Positions 11,012-23,627 of a stretch of 64,000 nt of DNA are shown in pieces. This DNA comes from Flabesymbios commensalis (lineage: Eukaryota > Annelida > Polychaeta > Terebellida > Flabelligeridae): NCBI GenBank assembly GCA_964017125.1, contig OZ024914.1:27633073-27697072 (forward strand), written 5' to 3'. A program made the position numbers and the translations under genes. Position 1 is the first letter of the stretch, and every line of letters starts with the position of its first letter. The notes beneath the pieces were generated by a model. The model saw only the letters and a list, made by a program, of their open reading frames with translations. It was not told the origin of the DNA and did not search any database.

Positions 11012-11880
11012 CGTTAGAAACCATGTTGACATGGTTGAAATTGAATGCAGGAGCGTGTGCTCCGGCCCCGTGACCGTGTGATCACAGATCAGTTCGTTGA
11101 CGTTGTTCGGGTCAGTTACTCACTCGTTCTCTCCTTTATCGAAACTGGAAGAACTTTTCAAAATGCCTTTCAATTGCTGTCTCTTTTGAGCAGCCATGGC
11201 GCTTATGGATTTGGCAACAGATTTATAACAGGGTCATTTCAAACTGTGAAAAAATAGCCCACTGCCAGACTACACCCCAACACCAGCCATCATGCTCTGA
11301 AAATCTGATTTTCAGTCGATGCTTTCGACACGGAGGACGTATTTGACTTTCCTAACGGTTCCAGAATCTGAAACAGTTTTATTTTACTACAGGGTCTCAC
11401 CACCCCAAATGCCAGTACCATTGAAATACATGTAAAATGCCCCAATTACACGGGCCGATTCTACTTCTTTTTGCCCTCCCCCCTATCTAGTGCCGCATAT
11501 CATAATGAAGCCTGGACTGTGCATTTTCAAAAACAGCTCCGATAAGGGGTTAATTGCTACCCAGACAGATTTTGAGCTAGGCCCCATAGTGTGCAAAAAG
11601 GTCACTATAGTTCAAATTACGCTTAAATTCATACCCTCTTTCACAGACCAGACACACATCCTTTTAACCCACTGTATCTCTGTCAGATTATCACGAAACA
11701 GTTATATCTGATATCCGGGATGAAGGAGACATCATGTACTTATTAAATATATTCACAGAAATATAACTTCTTTGTATTTGTTTTTAATTCAACAGAGGTT
11801 GAAACAGCCGCATTGAAAATATTTTGTGTGATGATTCCATCATTAGTATACACCTGCCGTGATTTCGGCTTATTTAGGGT
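11012..11880. other. No gene seen
   Basis: Short open frames only, none recognisable. Unassigned. Confidence 0.4.
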
Positions 11881-11894
11881 GGTGAGACCACAGT

Positions 11895-12420
11895 CATGTT
11901 TGGTATCAGGACGGTTCGCTACAGGGACGGTTAGCCACAGGACGATTCACCACAGTTCTGGACGGTTCGCCACAGCTTTGGACGGTTCACCACAGCATAG
12001 TGGAGGACGGTTCACCACAAATATACGGAATACGGGGGACACGGGAGAGTGAGATCCCAATTAAGTTCCCAAGTTAGATAGATCCAATAAATTTTAAAAT
12101 TGTCCAATAAAATTATGCTGAGCTTTTTTTCGTAACTGCCGACATGCTAAAAGAAAGATACGGAAGCAGGACGACCCGTACCCAATAGGGCCTACCAACT
12201 CGGCCCCAATATTTTTACCAACCCGTACCCAATACCAACCCGTACCCTATACCAACTCGTACCATATACCTAACACATGTAATGGCCTGTAATGCGTGGC
12301 TCAGCGGCCGGTGCCAGGGCAGGCCGCGTGCAGCAGGCGGAGCTGCTATCGTCTCCATCCGTTGTCACGCAAAGAGGGCCTATGACATCCCTGTATACCA
12401 ACTCGTACCATATACCTTTA
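11895..12420 (-). repeat. CGTACC-rich dispersed repeat, left (inverted) copy
   Basis: From the outside: GGACGGTTCACCACA units, GGGACACGGGAGAGTGAG, AAGTTCCCAAGTTAG, then CCAACCCGTACCCTATA units (12180-12275), CCTAACACATGT and GGGCAGGCCGCGTGCAGCAG. The complement of this order is found at 15010-15545. Confidence 0.75.
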
Positions 12421-12429
12421 ACACAGAAC

Positions 12430-13960
12430 ACACACAGTATTTTTCATTCACGTCACGTCAGGCATTATACCGAAAAGACACGAAAAGACGAGGTAGACGA
12501 CATAGGAACTATATATTTTATGGTCTATCGTCTTTAGTACATCCTATATGGAGCTAGGCCTATAAACCAAATTTTGTAACAAAAATATTAATTGCATCTA
12601 ATTGAGATTTTTGAAGTCTGTCAATGAGCGCTAAGAACTTGTCAAGTTGAAAAAAAAAATCCGAGAAAAACACGGATTGGTCAGAAACCCACCCCCCTAT
12701 CCAATCCTTTATTTTTTTGGAAACATTTGGAAACAAAGTTGATTGCAAAACTTTTTTTGCATACATATAGACAAAGTTGCACAAAACATAAAGTCAACAC
12801 CCCGCCTGAATTGTTGTAATAACACCTCAACCTCAGCCGCTTTACTAACGGATCATTAATTAGAGGATTTTTAATTCGGACAATAGTCTATAATTATGAC
12901 AATTTGGGACCCATAGTAAATGATAATAATTGATTGTAAAATAATATATTGAAACTTAATTTTTCTCGCTTATTATTGCTTGTGATACATCTATCCTATA
13001 TCACATGTTACATATGTAATTAGGGACGCAGAGTAGGCCTAGGCCTACATAATATTACTTCATTTTAAAATTATAATAAACCTGAATATTTCACGCTTGG
13101 ATGCTACTCTACTCTTCTTATCACTATTATTATCATATGCAAAGCGGTTTTGTATACTATATGAATGTTTCATCGGACACTTTATCCTTTGGTTCTGACT
13201 GCACGTGTGTTTATTGTTGGGTGCGCAGACGGTGTGCCAACATTAAAGCAGCATAGTCTCAATGTTTGTTGAGATCACAGCTTCAAGAATTTACATAATG
13301 TTACGTAATCTACGTGACGCTCCTCTCCCTAAAATGTTGTCATAACACGATCACCACTGAACTACTCCCTAAGTGATGGCAGCTACCGTTGCGCAGATTG
13401 CTTTGATCTTGTAAAATATATCTGACACTGCACGCTTGGAGATCTAATGAAAGCGTATACATTCCTAATATTTTATATAAAAAATTTTTTAAATGAAATA
13501 AGACAATTTGACCTGTTGCCTGCAAGCACTTATTATTGGGTGGTCAATAAACATAGCAGAACTTCGTACCACAGCAAAATAGCATCATGCCTGTAGCAAT
13601 TTACTATTGGATTTTGAAATAATAATATTTAAAGTTGAAGACATAGTGTACAAATAATTTCAGACTTACGAATAAGGAGTGAACCTCGATTGCAATAACT
13701 CCGAGAGGTGCGAGCGCAATACATAGACTCGTCAATGTGTAATTGTTAGCAGCGTATTGTTTAAAAATACTAGTATTTAAGTTTCTATGCCTTTGCACAG
13801 TAGCTCAGTGACCTCTACTTACTCCGATAATATATAGGCCTATTTTTAAATCAAATTGTTAAAAATAAATATGTAGGTGTACATCCATCATTTTGTGGAC
13901 GGGAAGGGTGCCATAGTCGTTACCGTATTCACCGTCTGTTCTTATTCGATACATCGAGGA
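12430..13960. other. Gene-free interval inside the inverted pair
   Basis: AT-rich. A decayed MITE half lies near 13225-13255 (CGGTGTGCCAACATTAAAGC). No recognisable coding sequence. Confidence 0.4.
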
Positions 13961-13970
13961 ATGACTATTC

Positions 13971-14074
13971 AAGCACGAGACGTTCGCCCAAGATTGTGTG
14001 AATGTTGGACCAGCGTCGCATACGGTGAGCCAACATTGAACCGACGTTGGGTGAACGTCTCCTGTGTGCTGGTG
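13971..14074. repeat. CCCAGCAAACAC fold-back MITE, copy 3
   Basis: Arms GAGACGTTCGCCCAA and, from the right, GGAGACGTTCACCCAA: both carry GACGTTC where other copies have GGCGTTG or GGCATTC. Confidence 0.8.
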
Positions 14075-15009
14075 AGGTAAAAGGATCACGCCGAGCATTA
14101 TATAATGTACGAAATGCATTGCTGATATCATAGAAGTCACTAGAGCGTAGTTGTTGATTAAATGTAACCTCATTAGCTAAATAACTGGTATAGGCGTAAG
14201 TGTCAATAACCTTCAAGGTTTAATTTGTAATTATTACCGGGTAGGCCTATTATCATTTCTGAACATTTAGTATTTGCTAAACATCAGCCTGGAGATCAGA
14301 AGGTGTGAACTGTGTGTTCAGCGTTTAACTACTCCAGGCGTGAGGTGTTTGTGGTTACCAACAGCTTAAACAAACTAGCTGCGAGATTGTCATTTCCAGA
14401 AATTGTTAGAATTGACTACTGCCTCAGTTTCAGATGCATGTTATTACATTACATGTTATTTCTTTATTCATGGGAACAGTAGGTACAGTGCAGAAAATTC
14501 AAGTTTATATTCCATGTATACGGTCTAATTACGATGTATTAATACTTAACAACGAACACACAAGTATATAATTCAAGCCGTACTCGTATATTCATAATAT
14601 TGCAGTATCAATATCCCATTTAGTCAGTAGTATTAAAGAATACAAGTATAATAAAGTATGCTATATTGCTATAATCTAAACATACCGACCCATTGGAAAT
14701 AATAATTAACCTCACTTAAAATGAATCCTAAAAATAAACTGTGAGACTACTTTGATAGCCGTGGTTAGCCTGCTAAATATTTCTACAGATTTTATAGCTA
14801 ATCTCGTCACCTACACATTATCAGGGAATAACGAAGTGCGGCCGCCAATTGCCCTGCAATGTGTTAAGTATATGGTATGAGCATGGAGAGACCATCCCCA
14901 TGGTACGAGTAATGTGTTAACACTGGGTAAGTATATGGTAGGAGTTGGTATCCGCCTAAGGTACGGGAGTGTCCTTATTTATATATTAGGCAGCCTGACC
15001 GCCACTGAC

Positions 15010-15545
15010 CACGGGTGGAGACGCCTGCTGCATGCGCTAAAACGCGGCCTGCCCTGACGCGGTCGCTCAATCACCACTCTCATACATGTGTTAGGTATAT
15101 GGTACGAGTTGGTATATGGTACGAGTTGGTATATGGTACGAGTTGGTATAGGGTACGGGTTGGCAAAAATGTTGGGTACGAGTTTGTATTGGGTACGGGT
15201 CGTCTGGCATTCGGGAATTCAAAAATACATCAAAGCACCCAGCGAGTACCCCGCAATATACTTAACAGTAGCAAATATACCACATATTATGCACATAACA
15301 ATCAGAAATTTAGGCATAGCCTCCAGCCTACGTTTTTTTTTCTTCAAGTCCTCGAGGGGGTCAAGAAAGAACATATAACATAACATATAAATTTTATGAT
15401 AATTGGTCTTTCATGGGAAAATGTCATGATAATCGCACTGTTTAGTCATGTAATATTAACAAATTATGTTATTTGAAGTTCCGGGAACTTGGGAACTTGG
15501 AAACTTGGGAACTTGGGAACTTCAGAACTCACTCTCGGGTGTCCC
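15010..15545 (+). repeat. CGTACC-rich dispersed repeat, right copy
   Basis: Mirror of 11895-12420: CGCGGCCTGCCCTGACGC, CATGTGTTAGGTATATGG, four to five units of TATGGTACGAGTTGG (15098-15163), GGGTACGGGTCGTCTGG, then tandem GGGAACTT units (15486-15530) and CTCTCGGGTGTCCCGG. Confidence 0.75.
15215..15380 (+). repeat. Dispersed repeat, first copy
   Basis: ATACATCAAAGCACCCAGCG, CATAACAATCAGAAATTTAG, GCATAGCCTCC and a poly(T) recur in the same order at 16755-16900. Confidence 0.65.
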
Positions 15546-15598
15546 GGAATATGGTGTTAGCTCATGGGATATACCGAATACGGCGTTAGCTCATCAGT

Positions 15599-15943
15599 GT
15601 CGGATACATCACTGAAGTTGAGCAACGTCGGGCCCGCTCCATAATTGGATGGGTGACCACCTGTCACACACCAGGCTGTATACACTAGGACATGCTTGCA
15701 GCGATGTCGTGTCGTGGGACTCAGTAAAACCAGGTAAATCAGATGGCTCGTCTGACTGACCTAGAGTTGGACGTAAAAGAACCTCAATGGACGTAGGTGC
15801 AGTTTCCATCCAGCGAGACCCCAGAAAATCCACAATGCGGTGCGATAGGACCTGTGGTGCGATGGCACCCTGAGCCGTTAGCCTTCCAAACTAGGAAGTT
15901 GTGCTCAGTATATACAAACAAACAAACAAACAAACAAACAAAA
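15599..15943 (+). mobile_element. 5S rRNA-derived SINE with AAAC tail
   Basis: Head 15599-15680 follows the 3' two thirds of 5S rRNA: ATCACTGAAGTTGAGCAACG then TCGGGCCCG, and TTGGATGGGTGACCACCTG. This keeps the A-box and C-box of the type 1 Pol III promoter. About 230 bp of non-5S body follow, then six to seven AAAC repeats (15914-15943), the sort of tail left by LINE-driven retroposition. The 5' part of 5S is unclear or lost. Alternative: a 5S pseudogene beside an unrelated AAAC microsatellite. Confidence 0.75.
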
Positions 15944-16147
15944 GTCAAAAATGTTTCACCGCAACTGTACAAGGCCAGGGGGGCAACATGTATAATCTAT
16001 GACAAAAATTGATCATTAAAGATCGTTAAAGTAGGTCTAATAGGCCCTACATGGCAATATCTGCCACAATAGAATGAGTAATTTTGCACATAAAAACGAT
16101 TAGACTCTGAGACGGGCGGCTTGTTCACCACAGCACACCACAGTGGG

Positions 16148-16512
16148 ATTAGCCTTTTTACAATTTACGCAGGCGCTACTCAAAATATTTATGGGAAATT
16201 GTTTTTGGGGTTATTTTTCCATCTTCTCCCAACATCGCTGAAAATTTTGTGGAATGTTGTTCTGTATTTTATAAGTTAGACCATTTGGCATATAATAAAA
16301 TTCTTGTTTCACGATAATGGTGTAATTTTGAAAATGTATTACATGCCAAATGGTCTAACTTCTATAAAACACAACAAAATTCAACCAAATTTTCAGGAAA
16401 GATGGGAGAAGATGAAAAAATAATCCGATAAAAAATTGTACTAAAAATTTTAAACAGCGACGAGAAAATTTTAGAAAGGCTACTCTCTTAATCTGGTGAA
16501 ACAGACTGTAGT
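16148..16512. mobile_element. Fold-back element M2, uninterrupted copy
   Basis: Same arms and inner motif as 8439-8778/10374-10445 (TTAGACCATTTGGCATA and ATGCCAAATGGTCTAACTTC, ending GGTGAAACAGACTGTAG) with no LINE. The left outer ~35 bp is missing or diverged. Confidence 0.8.
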
Positions 16513-16754
16513 CAGCCAGCCAGGGGTAGCCTGGCCTACATAATGTGATGAAAAATGTAGTGATGGCATATCCAGTGATTGGCAAAGAACAATATCTGGG
16601 TGGCTGACAATGATTTACTTCTTTTTCGTAAAAGAACAAAATTCAAGATGGCCGCGATGCATACACTATAATGCTAAACATGACACATCTTCACCGATAA
16701 CTATGCAAATCATTAGTGTAATATATGGACTCGTATGTTTAGAGGGTCGAGGTA

Positions 16755-16900
16755 TTAAGATACATCAGGGCACCCAATGCGTGCCCCGCAATACTGGAAC
16801 AGAGCAAATATACCACATAACAATCAGAAATTTGGGTATAGCCTCCGGCCCCAATTTTTTTTTTTTAAGTCCACGAGGTGGTCGTGGAAGAAGAAATATT
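16755..16900 (+). repeat. Dispersed repeat, second copy
   Basis: Matches 15215-15380: ATACATCAGGGCACCCA, CATAACAATCAGAAATTTGG, GTATAGCCTCCGGCC and poly(T). Confidence 0.65.
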
Positions 16901-17990
16901 TTGATGGATTATCATCCTTATAGCCATGAAACTTATATTTTTCCCATCGGTGCGCCCCATGCGGAAAAAAATTCACCCAGGTTTTACCATGGGCGAGCTA
17001 GTGCAGCCTTCCCCAGGTATCTCAATTATTCGAGATTCCAACATTGTTCTGTCCAAACGGTCTTAATGATGACCCTAGAACTTCCTCATAGGGCAGTGGA
17101 CATAGTCTATTTTCATTTTTTGCATTTTTTTACAAAAAATATAAAAATTGCACGCGCATAAAAAAGTTATCAAAAGGGGCCACAGCATGCTTGTTCCACT
17201 TATCTCTTCAAGCACTTGTTGCAACAATTACGGAATCAAAGGCGAGAGCTGGCATCATTTTTCGTAATTGCGAGAAATCTAATGATGGGAACCCCCGTTA
17301 AAGGTGATAAAAGTGTCATTCAAAACAACTTTATAATTTCTAGAATGATTTCTATCAGTAATATTGAGAAAAAAGAACAAACAAACAGAGAAAAATATGT
17401 CTTTTATTGCTGTGTATCACAATTTCACATCAATCCTGAAAAAAATACGAGAAAACCTATGATAATGACTGTTTGAATCTACCTACCCAGTAAACACATT
17501 GACTTGACTCTTTGTTGGTGCTGTATCAGTGTCCGTAACCACGGGTGACACGCATGCGCACCGACCCCAGGGGGGAGCACTGGACGGGGGAACTGCTGGC
17601 AGCCCACACCGCGCAGCACGTCATATTCCCGGGAGCTGTGTGGGCACGATGTACGCCTAAGGCAGTCGACGGAGGTGTTAAAGGGGGGGGGGGGTGGAGT
17701 GAGGGTAGGGATGTTGGCTGGGTGAACTGACTTGGTGGTGTACCCTCCCCCCTTTTTGCCCATTTACAACCCTCTATAGTGTCCACTAACTTGAGCTCAA
17801 AGGGGGCGTGGCCGTGAATACAGTTGTGTAAGTGAGGCAAAAAGTGATGAAAAACAATAAGAACAACAATGTATAGGTAAATTAAAACTGATTTATTAGC
17901 AAAGTTCACTTTTTTATGAGTGTCATAATTATACAATATTTGAGAAAAATTGTAGCGTTATTAAAATGATCACAATAATGCATTAGTTGC
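16901..17990. other. No gene seen
   Basis: Includes a half MITE at 17486-17537 (CCCAGTAAACACATTGACTT) and a G-run at 17681-17693. Short open frames not recognisable. Confidence 0.4.
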
Positions 17991-18245
17991 ACAGTGTATA
18001 CGTTAACAAGGCACAGACGATGAAGTATGGACAATAAAATGTGGTAAAGGTACAATTGTAAACCAGCTATAAGCCTACTTATATTATATGGCGACATCAT
18101 CTAGGCTATGTTAATCGTGAAACACAATGAGTTATTATAATTTGATACATCACGGTAATTTGCACAGTGTATACGTTAACAAGATCTAGACAATGATGTA
18201 TAAAAACAATATGTGAAAGAAAAGTACAATCGTCGCAAAATTACT
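17985..18245. repeat. About 172-bp tandem pair
   Basis: GCACAGTGTATACGTTAACA occurs at about 17990 and 18162, each followed by similar GACGATGAAGTATGG / GACAATGATGTAT and AAGGTACAAT / AAAGTACAAT. Confidence 0.6.
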
Positions 18246-18499
18246 CAAAATTACTTACTATTTCGATCACGATACACAATCAGTTACGATAATTTTATAC
18301 ATAAACCTGACAGATTGTTTAACTATATCAGTTAATATCAATAATATTATTGAATAATACTTATATTCGTAATATAATTTGCAAAATGTAGTTCAACAAA
18401 TGAAATAGTTTAAATAATCAGTGATGCGTTTTACCAGATCATAAAATGTATAATGTAAGTACATATTATTTCTTATGATAATTTAACTGCTGTTCATTT

Positions 18500-18960
18500 T
18501 TTTCCTCAGTAAAACAGAAACAACAGACTAAGTTCTTAGCATGAACTTCGTTTAAATGGAGGTCCATGGCATGTCGGGTATTAGCAATAAAAGGATTCCC
18601 ACACTTTTAGCAAAGCACTGACTACACATCAAAGTCGGTTGAAAATTACCTAATGTTTCTTGGCTGTTATTGTATGTTTTTCTACCCGTCGGCGTTTCTG
18701 CTTATGCTGCTCACAATCGTCCACTTTATAATTTTTGTGTATCTAAAGTGTTAATGGCATCATTTTTTAATTTATCCATGGTGCGCTTTTAAATTTGTGC
18801 TGGTTTTCTGTCCCAATGACGTTCTCGTGCATTCGATGGAAATTCTACACTGGGAGTATAAGGATCTGATGTTGTAAAAGTTGTTTCTACTAATGATTTG
18901 CTTCTTTTAATGAGACCCCCTATCCGCCTCTTCCCACAATTGTGTGGTGTGGTTTAGGAG
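18500..18960 (-). pseudogene. Decayed coding-like remnant with a C2H2-like motif
   Basis: Minus-strand translation gives isolated protein-like stretches: KCGNPFIANTRHAMDLHLNE then VHAKNL near 18530-18600, with C2H2 spacing (C..CG..F ... L..H....H), and KRRIGGLIKRSKSLVETTFT ... EFPSNARERHWDRKP near 18790-18930. The frame is not continuous. Origin unknown: zinc-finger gene fragment or part of a mobile element. Confidence 0.3.
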
Positions 18961-19701
18961 GAGTGACAGAGAAAACGTCTTTCTCTACATTCGCATCTAA
19001 TAATTTACCTTGTCTGGCCAATTCCAGCTTGTTAAAAAAATTTCAAGCAGTGATTTATCACATCTGGATTACATTTACGTGATATTTGTTGTGTTTTTTC
19101 AATTCGAAAGACGTCAGCTAGATACAGCGGATGTAAAATATATCTACAATATTCAACAATTTTACCAGGTTCTTTTACCAGTGTTTACACTCCTCTGAGT
19201 TGCATGTACAGCATAAAAGGGATTCTTTAATTTTAAAGTTTCATTCCATTACTAATTGGCTAAAAAAATATTTTATCAAAATGTCCCTTATGTGTAGGTT
19301 GGGGATGTCATTTACTGCCTTAGTAAATAATCAAGCTGATTTTAAACATTATTTGATTTAATGACCTTCGCATTGTATATAAGGTCTGGGTCAACAGTGA
19401 AGCTCATTAACTCATACTGTTTTTTAAAATATTTTAAAGACTATGACGTCACAGATATGCAGAGGATCTGTCCCCTCCCAAACTGGCCAAATATGCAAAT
19501 TACGACGCTTATAACCACGCCCATTTATTATCCATCAGTGGCTGTGTCAGTCGCAGCCTAGAGTTTTTGTTGCTTGCAAACTTTTTTTACCTCCTCGAGA
19601 AAACAATTTTTTTTCGGCGATCAATGTCCGACAATTTTTTAAGTTATGTCGAATAAATTAAATATTTTTTTTTGTCTTGTGCTTTCCCTATTACGTACGT
19701 T
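18961..19701. other. No gene seen
   Basis: Holds TGACGTCA (19445-19452) and TATGCAAATTA (19492-19502); no supported ORF. Confidence 0.35.
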
Positions 19702-19959
19702 AATTTTTTCTGCTGCGCATTCACCAGTTAGGCTAGATATAGAGACGAAATTCCTGATTTCTAATTATTGACAACCATGTCAAAAATCAGAAATATAGGA
19801 ATTTCGTCTCTATATCTAGTCTAACTGGTGAATGAGCAGCAGAAAAATTAAAAAACTTTTGCAGTTCTAGTCTATGGACATGTTTACATCATATGGTCAT
19901 ATTATGAAGCCAAAATAAAATCACCGATTTTTTGATGATTTTAGCCTGGGCCAGTCCCT
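19702..19959. mobile_element. 365-bp-type fold-back MITE, left-truncated copy
   Basis: Contains the central stem GCGCATTCACCAGTTAGGCT... and the complete right arm to CAGTCCCT|TTAA. The left outer arm is absent. Confidence 0.8.
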
Positions 19960-19965
19960 TTAAAT

Positions 19966-21590
19966 TTGGCAGACACTATAGACCTACACCTATATAGGCC
20001 CATAGGCTGAAAATATAGGACTTTTTTTTAATATTTACGTAGGTATGATGCTAAAACTAAAATAATTGAATTTTGAAAAATGTTATAGACTAGTCTAGCT
20101 CTAAAAAACATTTTGAATATTTTTTTTATTCACGTTACTGTTTTATAACATTTGTTGACCCGACTTTAATGCTGTAGGCTACTTGTAGCCTTGTAGGCCT
20201 AAAAGTAAAACATTTTACTTTTTTGGAGAGTGTTTGTTTTAGGCTAGCCAAGCCCCTAATCTATAGCCAGCTGCCTACAACTGTGAGAGTGTAAAGGTCA
20301 AGGTAGATCAAGTTTAACCATAGTCCAGACATTGGTCTTACTCCATGTACTCTCCAGGCCTAGGCCTACCGGTACCCTAGGCTACTCTTAGTCCTACTGC
20401 ATGTAGGCCTAGGTCTACTGCATTATTGTAGTCTAACAAGTTAGACTAGGTCTAGGCCTAGTCTAGAATGACTGGGGAGTGAGTAGGCTAACGTTAGCAG
20501 AACTGCCACTGGTGACTGCCACTGGACTGGTGCACTGACTGACTGAGACTGAGTGAGACTCTGACTGTGATTGTGAACAGTGTGATTGTGGAACATGATT
20601 CATGACATGAATGTTGTAGTGTTAGGACTATAGGGCCTAATTATAGACTAGAGTGTACCGCCGTAAGCAGGTTAGTGTTATTCTACTGTTAGTTAGTGTT
20701 ATGCCTGTTAACTTATGACATTTGTAGCCTAATGTTAGTAAGACTATGAGTGGCCTATGTCTGCCCAAACTCAAGCCAAAGTCTAGGCTCTCCAGCATGC
20801 AGCAGTGGCAGTGCCCGTTCTGAAATAAATTATGCAAATTAGCCTTTGAAAACGGTGCACCGGCCATTTGCATGCCAACCGTTTTGGGGACTAAACATGG
20901 CCATGAATATTGTAAACGCGCTAAAATTGACACAACAGATATTTACAAAAATTAAGTAGAATATTCAAAACATTTGACTTGACTTGAATCTAGAGCGCAT
21001 CTTTAACAATTGTGTAATCGTGTCAATATTCGGTCTTGAACACAGATATTGCCTACATTTTCGAAGATTCGCCACTAAAATCGTCCATTGCACTAAAAGT
21101 ACAGAATCAGTCAAGTTGTGCATGAAGGGTTAGCTGCGGTAAGATGGTCTTAGTATAGTGGGCCCTACTCAAAAATGGGAAATATCTATCGATTCAATTT
21201 TAGCGCGTTTACAAAACTGTAGTTTGCAGAGTAAGAGGATCAGCCTTGTTCCGTGGCCCAGTACTGTTTCTATGACGACGGTTTTGATTCCGCTTCCAGT
21301 TGTATAGCAAGAGCATAGCCTCATTTTTCATATTGACTAGTCCACAAGATGTTCTATTCTATCAAAACCAATTTAATGTTAGGTTTTAATGTTCTCAATA
21401 ATCAGATTGAGCATTTTTTATATTATAGCCCAAAATCCCGCTTTGAGACACCCAGGCCTTGTATACACTGAGTTTGAAAAAAATCAGTATGGAATGACTT
21501 TTCACCTGGTCATGGAATGGAAGTACAGTCATGGAATGACAATATTTTCTGCTATGGCATGACAACCTCATCATGGGATAACGTTTAATT
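19966..21590. other. Gene-free interval
   Basis: Contains a dense cluster of TAGGCCTA palindromes (20190-20460), a CTGACTGAGACT simple tract (20500-20600) and another TATGCAAATTA (20831-20841). No coding sequence recognised. Confidence 0.4.
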
Positions 21591-21594
21591 TTAA

Positions 21595-21838
21595 AGCGAA
21601 ACAATCAGGCTAAAATCATAAAAAATCGATGCTTTAATTTTGGCTTCCTAATATGACCATATGATTGATGTAAACATGTCCATAGGCTGGAACTGCAAAA
21701 AGTTTTTTTTAAATTTTGTGTTGCGCATTAACCAGTTAAGCGAGATATAAAGACGAAATTCCCGTATTTCTTATTTTAGACGTGCATGTCCAAAATAAGA
21801 AATCGGGAATTTCATCTCTATATCTCGCTTAACTGGAT
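21595..21838. mobile_element. 365-bp-type fold-back MITE, right-truncated copy
   Basis: TTAA at 21591 precedes a diverged left arm (CAGGCTAAAATCAT, ATATGACCATATGATTGATG) and the central stem TATCTCGCTTAACTGG; the right outer arm is missing. Confidence 0.75.
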
Positions 21839-21839
21839 A

Positions 21840-23600
21840 ATGATTTCATCTGGTAATTTGGTTATTAATATCTGGTACCTGCTATTAACGTATCTAGTAC
21901 CAAAGGACACCAAGCTCTCGTGACAGTTTAGAATCCAGATTCTCGAAGTGGTTTTAAAAAGCGATATTGTGTTTTGTACTCTCTGAATGCTGCCAGGACG
22001 TGAAAATTGCACAAAGAAGTTTTTAAATTCTGATGCGTTATTGCGTTGTTCATATAGCGTGCCTTATCATGTTGTATTAAAGGTGAAAATTGATTTTTAA
22101 GGGCACATTTCTAAGTGTGCATAGTATCATGTCGATTTACATGTGATTTTACATAATTCTAACCATGCTGACCCTGTTGTAGCCTACATGTTGTATGACA
22201 ATTTTAAATCTCAGCTGCCTAGATAGCCTGGCCACTTACATAAATCGCCTTGAACATATGATAAGCAAATTTGAGATGTGGCCAACAAGCCTGATGACCC
22301 ACGTCATCCCACCCATTTTTTTGGCCAATTGTATAACGAAGTCATCTGTCATAGGCCTATCATAATATTTCAACCACCCACCCAAGGCCTTAGCCTAGGG
22401 TGGACGAGGAGGGGTGGGCCAACCCGGCTGAACAGTATGCCACCTTCCTAGAAATTAGAAAGGTGTTGGAGGAGGGGCAGTACACCTTATCGATACCCCT
22501 GACACCTCCTGTATAGCAGTACACCCACCCCACCCTTGCACGGAATGAACTTCCGGGAAAAAGTTTATTCCTCCCACACCGGTAAGGTGATCGAATATGG
22601 CCACCGGAAGTTCATTTCCCGAAACTGCAATAAACTGTCGAAACCTCCGAATGAAAACCAAAAGAAAGGCGAAGAAAAAATAAAAACATGAAAATAAATA
22701 ACAGAATAACGTTACCCTGCATTCTTTCATGTTTGTCATGCATGTCTTTTCACATTTTTTTATGTAGCTTATGTGACTTAACTTTCTTAAGCCTAGGCTA
22801 AGGGAAATATTTAGTCAAAACAAAGCTTAGGGCAGTTAGGCTACTCAGTTCTGGCTCAGTCTGCTCACTCACTCACTCACTCAGTCACTGGGCGGACTGG
22901 CACTGACAGTGTCACTGCTGCCTGCACTTAGTCTCAGTCTCGCCTCAGGCTCAGTCAGACTATGCACTACCAACAAAAAATAAAAGTTGAAAAACCAATT
23001 GTTTTAATTATGGATAAGAAGCAGCTTGACTTCCCATTTTCAGAACTTTTAAATTAAAAAAAATTATCAACCGGTTGCGAAGATATTCCATTTTACTATT
23101 ACTAATTTTAGTAAACTGAATAACAGGTGAAGTGTTTTCGGAGACCACATGCTTGAGCTATATTATTTAATACAATTTGTGATAATTTACAATTACATGT
23201 TATTTTTGTGCAAAAAAATATGAAAACATCGTAATTTATAGGAATATTTGTATTTCCTCCATCTCATTTTCTACAAAACATCGACAAACCATAGCCTCAT
23301 AGGTAGGTACTTCGAATAAGTCATTTTTGTGTTTTTTTCGTGTTTTTTTCAGGATTTATGTGAATTTGTGATACAATGCAATAAAATACATATTTTTCTT
23401 TGTTTGTTTGTTCTTTTTGCTCACTATTGCTGGTTGAAATCAAGGAATATAAGACAGGAATACCAACTAGCCAGAAAATCGTGTCACCATTTTCTTTGCG
23501 GGATCAATGCCTCCATTGACGGTGATCCTCACCATTAATTTTTATTGGTCATGGTCCCCTTTCCAAACGGGACCATCCAGCATTCGTGATAAACCTGTTA
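21840..23600. other. Gene-free interval
   Basis: No recognisable ORF. Holds an inverted pair TGAACTTCCGG / CCGGAAGTTCA (22547-22606), a CACTCACTCACT simple tract (22864-22885) and AT-rich sequence. Confidence 0.35.
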
Positions 23601-23627
23601 AAATCATGTGTATCCCAGCGCGGTACA

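Noticed and set aside
15599-15680. Functional 5S rRNA gene
   Set aside because: The 5' third is not intact, the internal element and 3' end diverge, no T-run terminator follows, and a long body with an AAAC tail does.
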